Source: Ailurus styani
Lineage: Eukaryota > Chordata > Mammalia > Carnivora > Ailuridae
Assembly: GCA_002007465.1 (NCBI GenBank)
Contig: LNAC01000374.1
Span: 200,304 to 264,303, forward strand
DNA: 64,000 bases
Direction of reading: 5' to 3'
Under the pieces are notes generated by a model. The model had not been told where the DNA came from, searched no databases, and was given only the letters and a program-made list of their open reading frames with translations. Position 1 is the stretch's first letter; each line of letters opens with the position of its first letter. Both the position numbers and the translations under genes were made by a program. This document shows positions 46,428 through 56,759 of the stretch, in pieces.

Positions 46428-47639
46428 GAAATGTACTGATCATTTTCTAACGATTTACGGATTTTCTCACTCTATTTTTGTTATTCATTTCCAATTTAAC
46501 TCCGCTATGATCAGAGAACATACTTTAACACCAAAAACTTGTGACTTCCTATATAGTCTAAATATATGTATGTAATTTTGGTAAATGCTCCATGTGAAAT
46601 TAAATAGCATATGCATAATACAGAAGTTGAGTACTATGATTTAGCAGTATGTTTTATGCACATACACGTAGTAAAGTTAATTACGTTGTTCTAAATTTTT
46701 ATATCTACAGATTATTTTATCTGTTCTGTCAGTTCGCGACACAGGTATTTTAACTCTTCCATGATCTTGGTTTTGTCTACTTTTTCTTTTATTTTGTCAG
46801 TTTTGTTTTACATGTTTGGAGACTATGTATACAACATTAGGAGTGCTATTATTTTTAGTAATAATTTTTGCTCCATAGTCTACTTTGTCTGTTACTAGTA
46901 TAGTTCTGAAAGTGTTCTTTTTGTTGGTGTTTGCATAGAATGACTTTTTATACTTTTGCTTTCAACTTTCCTGGGCCTTATATTTAAGGTGTATTACTGG
47001 TTAGTTTCTTTCTAATACAATCTGACAATCTTAGTTGTCAATACAGTTGACAATCTGACAAGCAGAAAAAGAATTTTAGTTAGAACATTTGGTCCACTTA
47101 CAGATAATATAATGCTAAAATATTTGAGATTATATCTACACTTTTATTCCTCTTTTTTCTCCTGTCTTGCCTTGGCCTCTTGGCTAAATCTGGCCAGCTC
47201 TAGGTCAACTCTGGCCACATCCATTTGTTTACATATTGTTTTCAGTGGCTTTTGTACTGCAGTATCGTACTGCAGTATCAGAGCTAAGCTAAGAGCTAAG
47301 TAATGAGCTGTTTAACTGTAGAGTAGTATTCTAATACATAAGATAATTTTCTGAAAATTCTTTAATACATAAAATCTTATGGAAAGTAAAATATTTGTAG
47401 TACCCATATACAACAAAGATCTCATATTCAGAACTCCTAAAATCAGTATGTTAGAAGAAGGAGATAAGGAAAGAAACTCCAAAATAAAAATGAACAAAAA
47501 ATTTGAACATGTATTTCGTGAACAAGGATATCCGAATGTCCAATAAGCATATAAAATATGTATTCAGTTTTATTAAACATGTGAAATTACACATTATAAC
47601 TGCAATTCTATAAGGTCCTTCTCCTAGAATGTCTAAGTT

Positions 47640-48510
47640 TTTTGAGTCAGAAAGTAACAAGGATTAATAAGGCTATGGAGCAACCAGAATTTCTATACAT
47701 TGCTGGTAGGAATATAAATTGATACAATCACTTTGAGAACTCTTTGGCAGTATTTACTGAAATTGAACATACCCCTAACTTATGATCTAGCAATTTTACA
47801 CATACCCAACAAAACTTCACGCACCTATTCACCGAAAGATATGGACAAGAATGTTCTTAGTAGAGCTATTCATAATTGCAATGAAACTAAAATCTACTTT
47901 AGCAGAATGAATAAATAAGTTGTGCTGTTTTTCCATAGTGGATACAAACACAATGAGAAGGAGCAAACTAAAACTGCACAAAAAATGAATCTTAAAAACA
48001 TAATATTGAATGAAAGAAGCTATACCAAAACGTGTGCATATTCTTTTTGTGTAAATTTCAAAATCACGCAAAACTAATCTATGCTACAAGAAGTCAGAAA
48101 GGTGAGGGCACCTGGCTGGCTCAGTGGGTTAAAGTCTCTGCCTTCAGCTCGGATCATGATCTCAGGGTCCTGGGATCGAGGCCCGCATCAGATTCCCTGC
48201 TTGGCAAGGAGACTGCTTCCTCCTCTCTCTCTGCCTGCCTCTCACCCTACTTGTGATCTCTCTCTCTCTCTCAAATAAATAAATAAAATCTTTAAAAAAA
48301 AGAAGAAGAAGAAGAAGAAGAAGTCAGAAAGGTGAATTCTCTCTGCAGGTGTGTAGTGACTTGGAGGGTTTTGGAGGGAATTTCTGGATACCAGTAGTGT
48401 TATGTTTCTTGGTCTTGGTGCTGGGGTTACAAGCACATTTAGTTTCTGAAAGTTCATCCACACTTATGATTGGTGTGCTTTCTTCTATTATGGTATCCTT
48501 CAACATTTTT
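47640..48510 (+). repeat. Old LINE-1/HAL1-type 3' end, interrupted by a SINEC
   Basis: GGAGCAACCAGAATTTCTAT, TGCTGGTAGGAATATAAATT, AACTCTTTGGCAGTATTTAC, TAGAGCTATTCATAATTGCA and GAATGAAAGAAGCTATACC follow the plus-strand end of old L1-lineage elements. The interrupted 3' UTR resumes after the SINEC at 48336. Confidence 0.65.
48106..48317 (+). repeat. SINEC with (GAA)n tail
   Basis: A near-full SINEC (GGGCACCTGGCTGGCTCAGT to CAAATAAATAAATAAAATCT), flanked by a perfect 18-bp duplication AAGAAGTCAGAAAGGTGA (48088-48105 and 48318-48335). The A tail continues into six to seven AAG units at 48301-48322, which overlap the duplicated AAG at the target start. Confidence 0.95.
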
Positions 48511-49260
48511 TAATTTTATGGATATTTAATTTGATTAAGAGTACACTTCTAGATTTAGTAATTAAGAAATAATGTGTGATTATTTAGATGGAAAAGTTTA
48601 AGTGTATTTTTACTAGGCAAACTAACATATTTAGTATAGTACAGAGCACTTATCAAACCAAATGCTTATGCCTGACAAAGATTTCCTTTCTTTTCTATAC
48701 TATTATACAGTAAATATTTCCTTTTGAGTATGAAAACTGTATGTTCAAGATGGAAAGGATAAAAGTTTTGATTGCATCTCTTTTGTGAGAAACCAAATGT
48801 CAGTCAGAATAAATTAAATATGGTTAAAATAAAGTTTATGGATGGGGAAAATCTTAATTCCACTGTGATTGTTGAATACATATTTTAATGTGTTCATTTC
48901 TTAAGTATATAACATTAAATCAAAATTACCTATACTGTATGAATTTAGAACACACAAATTAAATATACTTAACTGAAAAATATTGAGTGGACTTTGTGTG
49001 AGAGTATATTCCTCAGTTCATAATTCATAGGAAAAAGTAAATGTTTACTCTTTGAAGTAATTAAGCTATTTTATGATCACCACAAAACTGAAGTGCAAAG
49101 AATCTAGATCCACTATACAAAAGTCCAGATCTATAATGAACTGTTGGACAGTAAGTAGTGAAAGCCATTGTAAATTATTAATTGTAGCAAAATTCTTATG
49201 ACCAGAGAGTTAAAAATTTTATATAAAGCCTATTATTACTTACTTTATAATATCATTTCC
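48510..49260. other. No gene or clear repeat seen
   Basis: AT-rich DNA without open frames of note. Confidence 0.5.
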
Positions 49261-49269
49261 TACACAAAT

Positions 49270-50440
49270 TATAATCTACCAAGGGAGTATGCTTTCTTAT
49301 TATCTTACTCCTTATACCTTCTTAACATGAATTTCCATCATCACAAAGCATTCCCTTGAGCCCCTTTATAGTCAATCCCCTCCCACTACCCCAAACCCTG
49401 TAACTATCGGTCTGCTTTCTATCACTACATGGTGCCTGTCCCAAAATACATCAGTGAAATCACAGAATGTGTAGTCTTTTGTATCTGACTTCTTTCACTT
49501 AGTATAATATTTTTGAGATTCCTGCAGATTGTAAAGTGTATCAATAGTTGGTTCCTTTTTATTCCTGAGTAGTACTCCATTATATAAATTTATCACATTT
49601 GTTAATCCAGTCACCAGTGAACAGACATTTGGGTAATTTCTAATTTGGAGCTATTATGATGAATACTATGAATCAAGTTACTAAGAACATTTGCATATAA
49701 ATGTTTGTGTAGACAAATATTTTCATGTCACTTAAGTAAATACCCAGGAATAAGTTTTTTGGGTCATATAGTAAATGTATCTTTAACTTTATAAGGAACT
49801 GCCAAAATGTATTGCAAAATAGCTGTGCTATTTTGAATTCCTATGTATGACAGTAAGTTTCTTTACATACTTGCTAACACTTAGAATTGCAAAGCTTTTA
49901 AATTTTACAATTTTAGTGAGTGTGCAGAATTCTCTCCTTGTGGTTTAAATTTGCATGGCTAATGACATTGCAAATCTCTTCATGTGATTATTTGCCATTT
50001 GTGTATCTGCTTCGATAAAATATCTTTTCAAATCTCTTAACCATTTTTTAAATTGGATTTTTGGGGCTGTTATTATTGAGCTGTAGAAGCTATCTATATA
50101 TTCTGAATATAAACCCTTTGTCAGATACATGTTTTGCAAAAAAATTTCGCCAGGCCATAGTTTGACCTTTAATTTTCTTTTTTTTTTAAGATTTTATTTA
50201 TTTATTTGACAGAGAGAGAGAGAGAACACAAGTAGGCAGAGTAGCAGGCAGAGGGAGAGGGAGAAGCATGCTCTCCGCTGAGCAGGGAGCCTGATGCATG
50301 ACTCGATCCCAGGATCCTGGGATCATGACCTGAGCCGAAGGCAGCAGCTTAACCAACTGAGCTACCCAGGAACGCTGACCTTTAATTTTCTTAACCATAG
50401 CTTGAAGTTTTTCCCTCTGGTATCATGCTCTCTAATTTAT
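49270..50440 (-). repeat. Old L1 3' end, interrupted by a SINEC
   Basis: Reversed old L1 order: CTATCACTACATGGTGCCTG, AGTAGTACTCCATTATATAA, AATACCCAGGAATAAGTTTT, GAACTGCCAAAATGTATTGC, then ATATAAACCCTTTGTCAGAT and the TTTAATTTTCTTAACC arm to the right of the SINEC. Confidence 0.68.
50180..50375 (-). repeat. SINEC with perfect 17-bp duplication
   Basis: A reversed near-consensus SINEC with head CTACCCAGGAACGC at its right end (two changes from CCACCCAGGCGCC). It is flanked by TGACCTTTAATTTTCTT at 50163-50179 and 50376-50392, identical on both sides. Confidence 0.95.
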
Positions 50441-51079
50441 AATTTTATTAATTCATTCATTCATTTATTCACCAAATATGTGTTGGGTACCTATTATGCA
50501 TCATACTACAATTAAAAAAAATAAGTGTTTCTCCCTTTCCGTGGGAAAATCACCTTGGGTTAACAATCTAACACTGTTTCCTCGAAATGGACAAATGCCA
50601 ACTATGTTACTAGTCCGCATTATTTATGGGAAAAATGATGCCTGGGAGGACAGGAGTGAACCGTAATTATCTAATGGGAGGATGTGGCATGAGGGCTCCC
50701 CTGACATTATTGTTCTAGTAATGAATGAACTGTTTCTTATGGATTGTTAGAAAATACTCTCATGGAACAAATATGACAAATATTATGGGACATGGGCCTT
50801 CTAAGCAAGGGTGGTACCTGCACCTATCAATGTGGTCTCCCCAAACCTGAGCTGCCACTTGAGAAACTGGACAGGACAGTACAGGGCTATGATAGAAACT
50901 CCTACTGGTGACAGACACTCTTGATCCTGGCCTCCCATCATTTCCTGTGTGTGTCTTGCAAAGCTGACTGAGTCTGTGCCACAATGACTTATTGGATCCC
51001 ACAAGCATAACTGGGTAGCTGAACCCAAGGCCACTGCTGTTAGTCAAGCAGGGTGAGTGATTGAAGCTCCAACACATTG

Positions 51080-52240
51080 CATACAAAAAGGCAAGACCTT
51101 ACGTGGTCTCAGTTATCTTACAACCTAGAAGGGAGAGTCAGACAATAAAGAGATTTAAAATCATGTCAGGTGGTGGTGCTCTGTTGAATATTAAACAGTG
51201 TGTATGTGAGATAGAGAAGGACAGAGAGGAAAAGTTAACAATTTATAGTGCTCAGGGAGGGCTCTCTGACAAAGTGACATTTGAGCAGAGAAGTCAAGGA
51301 AGGGAGGCAGGAATCCACATAGCTATGTGCAGGAGAGCTTTGCAAGCAGTGGAAACAGCAAATACAATTGTCCTTAGCAGAAATGTGCTGAGCACATTCA
51401 AGAGAGAGCAAGGAGGGTGCCTTGCTGGCTCAATGGGTTAAAACCTCTGCCTTCGGCTCAGCTCTTGATCTCGGGGTCCTGGGATCGAGGCCTGCATCCA
51501 GCTCCCTGCTCAGTAGGGAGCCTCCTTCCTCCTCTCTCTCTGCCTGCCTCTCTGCCCACTTGTGATCTCCCTCTTTGTGTCAAATAAATAAATAAAATCT
51601 TAAAAAGAGAGAAAGAGACAGCGAGGAGTCTGGCCTGAAATATCAAACAGATATAGATATGAGGTCGCAAAGCTTCAGGAGGGCAGATCTTATAGGACTG
51701 TGGAAGCCATCTGAAATGAATGGGAAGCCTTGGGTTGTGACCACTGGGTATGACTGGGGCCGCTGTATGAAGCTCAGACCGTGAGATCAAGGGTGGAAGT
51801 GCGGAAGCCGATGAAGCTATTGTGAGAATCCAAATGGAAGATGGGGAAGGTTTGGGGCGGTGGGGGGGGAGTGGAGCACCTAGAACACAGCACTATAAGT
51901 GGTGAAAAGTGGGCCGGCTCAATATATGTCCTGAAGGCTCAGTTTCGTGTCTGGGTTGACTTCTTGATATTAGGAAAAAGAAAAGAGTCAAGGTTGATTC
52001 TAAGGATGTGATTTAAGCATCTGGATAGACAAGTTGCCATGAAGAGAAATGGGGAAAATTTTAGGAAAAAGTTAAGAATCATTTTTGGGCATGTAAGTTT
52101 TTAAGTTCTCCTTAGATTTCAAACTAGAGATGTTGTGTAGATAGTTGTAGGTAAGAGATTCCGGGAAGTTTGAGAACAAAGGTATAATTTCAGAGTCATC
52201 AGGGTGTGGATGGTATTTGGAGCCAAGGAAGAAGTCTCAG
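51080..52240 (-). repeat. Long L2 interior, interrupted by a SINEC
   Basis: Reversed L2: GGGAGAGTCAGACAATAAAG, GGAGGGCTCTCTGACAAAGT, GACATTTGAGCAGAGAAGTC, TGAATGGGAAGCCTTGGGTT, AAGAGTCAAGGTTGATTCTA. At over 900 bases without the SINE, it is one of the longer L2 pieces here. A 126-codon plus-strand frame (51061-51441) crosses the L2/SINE junction and is not a gene. Confidence 0.7.
51413..51607 (+). repeat. SINEC
   Basis: AGGGTGCCTTGCTGGCTCAA head, GTTAAAACCTCTGCCTTCGG, CT-rich part, and CAAATAAATAAATAAAATCT tail followed by AAAAAGAGAG. The flanks AGAGAGAGCAAGGAG and AGAGACAGCGAGGAG suggest a mutated duplication. Confidence 0.92.
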
Positions 52241-53222
52241 GATTGGTAACTTGGTAATTGTTTGGTTTAATTGAGCATAAAAACTTCAATGGATTTATAC
52301 ATTCTTCAGGTTTTAATTCTTCTTAAAAATGTCATGTTTTACAGGAAAGTGGCATGGCACCAATGGCTCTATTAAAAATATGCGTGGAGTACACAAACAG
52401 TATTCATTTTGCATGCATGCTACTAACAAAAAGACAAAGGCAAAAATGCAATTCTCCAAGCTAGACAAAGACCTTGGAAAATACTTTTTCTCAATTGGTT
52501 TCAAGGGAAAAAAAAAAAAACAGACGTCATTCTAAAATGCTTACATTCATGGCAGGATATAGTCCACATTAAAATGGATTGCTATTCAACATAAAACATT
52601 TTACCCAACCTAATTTTTATTGCCTCCATCACCTGTTGCTATGAAACAGAAAATAAAATGTTCATAAATGTCATATAAGCAGGGTCGCCATGACCAATGA
52701 TTTGATTTACACTCATTGTGAAAACAATCAGGGAGAAATCTGCTAATAGTCAAAATATTTAGATTCAAGCATTAAGAGGTAAAAATTTCCAGGCTACACA
52801 AAGAAAGAGCTTCTAGTGTTTAAGGGGCAGGGAACTGACAGTCTAGAAATAGTGGAATATTAACTTTTCACTCCATTCTCTTTGTGCTCATTATGCATAT
52901 TCCTTTTTAAAGAAAATAGTCTATTTGATTAAAATATGAATCAAGTATTCAACTAATTAAATGTAAATCAAGCACAAGATCTTCATGGTGCTGTAAATAC
53001 TGAGGTCATTAGCTACTACAGAGCCAAAAATCCCCAGTGACTTCTACCACCATCAACTTTATCGCTTTAGGTTCTATCAACCATATAAACTTTTTCTTCC
53101 CCGCCCTCTTCTATTGTCCCTGCAAAACAATTTTAACTTTATTACTTTAGGTTCAATCAAGTTTTTCCTCTTTTCCTATTCCATTAGCTCCTGCAAGGAT
53201 AAGAAGAAATTTTCTTTCTAAC
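52240..53222. other. Unassigned; contains an imperfect 80-bp tandem repeat
   Basis: No gene. Two related units start AACTTTATCGCTTTAGGTTC (53055) and AACTTTATTACTTTAGGTTC (53135), 80 bp apart. Both continue into pyrimidine-rich DNA and a CCTGCAA end. Confidence 0.55.
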
Positions 53223-53234
53223 AAGAAAATTTTA

Positions 53235-53451
53235 GGGCGCCTGGGTGGCTCAGTGGGTTAAAGCCTCTGCCTTCGGCTCAGGTCATGATCTCAGGGTCCT
53301 GGGATCGAGGCCCGCATCGGGCTCCCTGCTCAGCGGGGAGCCTGCTTCCTCCTCTCTCTCTGCCTGCCTCTCTGCCTCCTTGTGATCTGATCTCTCTCTC
53401 TGTGTCAAAAAAATAAATAAAAATCTTTAAAAAATAAAAAATAAAAAAAAA
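53235..53451 (+). repeat. Very young SINEC
   Basis: The copy closest to the apparent consensus: head GGGCGCCTGGGTGGCTCAGT, GGATCGAGGCCCGCATCGGG and intact A- and B-box-like words. The perfect duplication AAGAAAATTTTA lies at 53223-53234 and 53452-53463. The tail is A-rich with AAATAAATAAAAATC and two AAAAAAT variants. It also carries a small GATCT-GATCT duplication near 53384-53393. Confidence 0.95.
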
Positions 53452-53464
53452 AAGAAAATTTTAA

Positions 53465-54960
53465 AACTTTAGAGAATATAAACATTTGAAAGACAACATC
53501 TAACCACATGCAGTTCAAAATAAAAATAACACTCAGAAAAAAATATTTCAAAAATGAAATGAAACATTCGTGTATGGAGAAATCCATATAGTTTCTTTCT
53601 AGATTACCAGACTATTCGTGGGAAAGTTCACATAGCTTCTTTCTAAATTACCAGATTATTTTTTTGAGGACCCTTCACAAAGTGCTTTCAACACCTGCTT
53701 AGTCAGACTGTCACACAGAACAATGCTGTTCTGATGCATTACAGAGTCATTACTTCTGCGTTAGTACTTTCTCTCCTTTCTGTGTCTTTTTCCTTGGCCT
53801 CTTCTCGGTTATTCTGTACATATTCTCATGGACCTCACCCTAGATCATAACTTGTCAGAAGACTAAGGGATGGTTCAAATCATCCCAATCTATGACAACA
53901 GCAATCTGTCAATCCAAACAAATTTCATAGGGCATTAAAAGTAAGGAAAATAGTTCACTGTGAGTGTGATATAACAGATAAACCACCTTAAATTTTCCAC
54001 AACAGATTAGTTCAAATATGGAGTGGTGCTGTATTTGTATTTATTTAGGATCCTGCTAACATTTAGGGATGTTCACCATCCGTAAGCTTAAGACTTGTGC
54101 AGCCTTTTTCCTTTGTCCCTTGGCAAGAATGCCAAACATCTTTGCATTTGATTTCTTTTGTTTCTTCAATTTTTCACACTAATTATTTTAGAGTGTCCTT
54201 GTTGGCACCCCATGTCTTTTGTCTGTAGAATCTTCTTACTCCATTATGTTAAAATTGGATAATACAGGGTCTGCCCTTTAAGGTGCCACGGCAAACCTGA
54301 CTATGGTACTATGACTTAGCTTTGCTGTTCTCTTTTAAGAAGTAGTCCCCACCCCACTCCTACCCCCAGATGTTTGTGTTTGGGTGGGTAATGTGGGGAG
54401 GAAGGCTTTTTAAATTTTTTTTTTGAAGCTTTTAAAATGTTTGAGAAAGCCCTTCTCTGAGTCAGTATTGACTAGGACTTGGCCAGTTTCACATGACATG
54501 AGGCTCTCACGAGACAAAGTCTTTTAGAGTCTTCCCACTAAACAGTCTATATTTCTTTAAGTTACTCAAAGACTCAGAAAGAGTCAGAATGACATATTGG
54601 CTGGATTCTGAGTGTCATAACCAAAAACATATTTAAATTGTTTCTGCCAGATCTGGCCAGTTTTGGTGAGCACACAGTATAAGAGCACTACCCAGGCTCC
54701 TTTCCTCTCTAGAATTTGTTGTTCTCCAAAAAGCAAAGATTTTTTTTTCCTTGTGAAAACATATATCTGGGTAAAGAGTTTTAAAACAAGAACTAGGTAT
54801 TTTCTTAGGAATCCAATTTGGTGACTAAACTAACATTTATAAAAAAGGGAGGGGGAGTTTCCTTTAACAGCCTTTTTATTAAGTGAAATATAGGACCATA
54901 ATTTACCTGTTTATGATCTGAGAAGCAAAATATTTATTTACATCAAAGATAATTCTAATA
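53465..54960. other. No gene; short imperfect tandem duplication
   Basis: Two units beginning ATAGTTTCTTTCTAGATTAC (53588) and ATAGCTTCTTTCTAAATTAC (53632) are 44 bp apart and match at about 26 of 29 bases. The rest is unassigned. Confidence 0.5.
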
Positions 54961-54969
54961 TTCTTTCTT

Positions 54970-56745
54970 TGATTTAGATCAGCTTTATTAAGGTGTTTAA
55001 AGTGCACAGTTCATATGTCTTAACATCACCACTGTAAACATAAAGAATATGTCACTCTCAAAAGTTCCCTAGTGCCCCATTGGTAATCCCACCCTCTTGT
55101 TCCACTCCAGTGTCTTTTCCTCTATCCTCAGACAACTAGTGATCCACTTTCTGTCATAGGTTAGTTTGTATTGTCTTTTCCTCTATCCTCAGACAACTAG
55201 TGATCCACTTTCTGTCATAGGTTAGTTTGTATTAACTAAAATTTTATATAAATAGAATCATGAAATACATTATCTTTTTTGTCTGGATTCTTTCACTCAC
55301 AATAATGACCTCCAGATTCATCCATTTGTGGTGTGTACCAGTAGTTCTTTTCTTTTTATTGCTGAATATTATTCTATTTTACAGACATACAAAACTTGTT
55401 TATCCATTCACCTGTTGATGAACGTTTGAGATGCTTCCAGTTTTTGGCTATTACAAATAAAGCAGCTATTGACTGTTCGTGTTCAAATATTTATATGAAC
55501 ACAGGCTTTCATCACTCTCACATAAATACCTAACAGTGGAATGCCAGATTATAAGGTAAGGGTATGTTTAACTTTTCAAAATATTGCCAAACTATTCTTC
55601 TATACAGTTGTACTATTTTCGATCCCCACCAGGAGTTTATGAAAGTCCCAATTGTTCCACCCTTGCTGACAGGTAATATGAGCAGTCTTTAATTATAGCA
55701 ATTCTAGTGGCTATAGAATTGTATTTCAATGTGGTTTTAATTTACATGATAGTGAGCATCTTTTCATTTGCTTATTTGCCATCCATAAATCTTTGATGAG
55801 GTCTATTAAATTTTTTGACTATGTTGTTTGTTTTTTGACTATATTTTTTGTTTTCCTATTATCGCATTGAACATCTTTTAATATTCTGGGTAGAAGTACT
55901 TTATTAGATACGTGCATTGCAAATATTTTTCCCAGTCTATGGCTTATTTTCATTCTATTAATGGTGTATTTTGGAGGGCAGAAATCCTACTTTTGATTAC
56001 ATCCCACTTATCAATTTGTTCCTTTATGGATGATACTTTTGTTGTATCTAAGAAATCTTTGGTTACCATCTTTGATGTCACAACCATTAAACCCAAGATC
56101 ACAAAATTTTCCCCTATAAATTTTATAGGTATAAGCTTTATATTTAGATTTTTAACTCATTTGGAGTTAATTTTTGTATCTTGTACAATGTATGAATCAA
56201 ATTTCATTCATTTGCATGTGGATGCTTAATTGTTCCAACAGTGTTTGTTTAAAAGACCACTTTTTTCTTACACCAAAATTGCCATGGCACCTTTGTCAAA
56301 ACTCAGCTATATATATGTGAGTCTATTTCTGGACTGTATTATGTTTCCATTGGTAATCCCACCTTCTTGTAAAAATCTATTTTTACACCATTAGTACAGT
56401 GTCTTGATTATTATAGATTTATAACAAGTCCTGAAGTTGCATAGTGTATGTCTTCCAACTTTATTATTCTTTCCAACATAGTTTGACCTATTCTAGTCTT
56501 TTGCATTTCAATACGAATTTCAGAATTAGCTTGTCAATTTCTACAAAAATGTCTGCTGGGATTTTGATTGACATTGCCTTGAACCTATAGGTCATTGTTT
56601 GAGAAGGGTGGAGTGACATCTTAAAAATATTGACTCTCTCTGATCCATGAACATAGTATATATCTCCATTTATTCAGGTCTTCCTTAATTTTTCTCAACA
56701 AAGTTTTATAATCCTAATGCCATTGCAGTACCGGGAACCCAAAAG
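54970..56745 (-). repeat. Old L1, 3' UTR through ORF2
   Basis: Reversed old L1 of about 1.75 kb: TTAGATCAGCTTTATTAAGG, CAACTAGTGATCCACTTTCT, TTATTGCTGAATATTATTCT, TGCCAAACTATTCTTC, TTTGATTACATCCCACTTAT and TTCTACAAAAATGTCTGCTG. Plus-strand translation of 55912-56229 is only the antisense. It includes a perfect tandem duplication at 55111-55232. Confidence 0.75.
55111..55232. repeat. Perfect 61-bp tandem duplication
   Basis: Two adjacent 61-base units (55111-55171 and 55172-55232), each starting TGTCTTTTCCTCTATCCTCA and ending TAGGTTAGTTTGTAT, are identical as given, within an otherwise old and heavily mutated L1. Confidence 0.97.
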
Positions 56746-56759
56746 TAATTCTGTCATCT

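Larger units (their letters stand above)
43250..47120 (-). repeat. Old L1 ORF2 block, host of several later insertions
   Basis: The segments 43250-43430, 43865-44823 and 46428-47120 read in order as reversed L1 ORF2. Landmarks include TTTTTTCTGCATCTGTAAAG, CCTGGACAGGGTTTGGTACC, GGTTATTTCCTTGAGGATTC, TGACACATGGGTAATTTAAA and TCCGCTATGATCAGAGAACA. They are separated by two SINECs and by the RPSA pseudogene with its own L1. No reading frame remains. Confidence 0.7.

Noticed and set aside
51061..51441. 126-codon plus-strand frame
   Set aside because: It crosses from L2 into a SINEC, so it is a product of two unrelated repeats.
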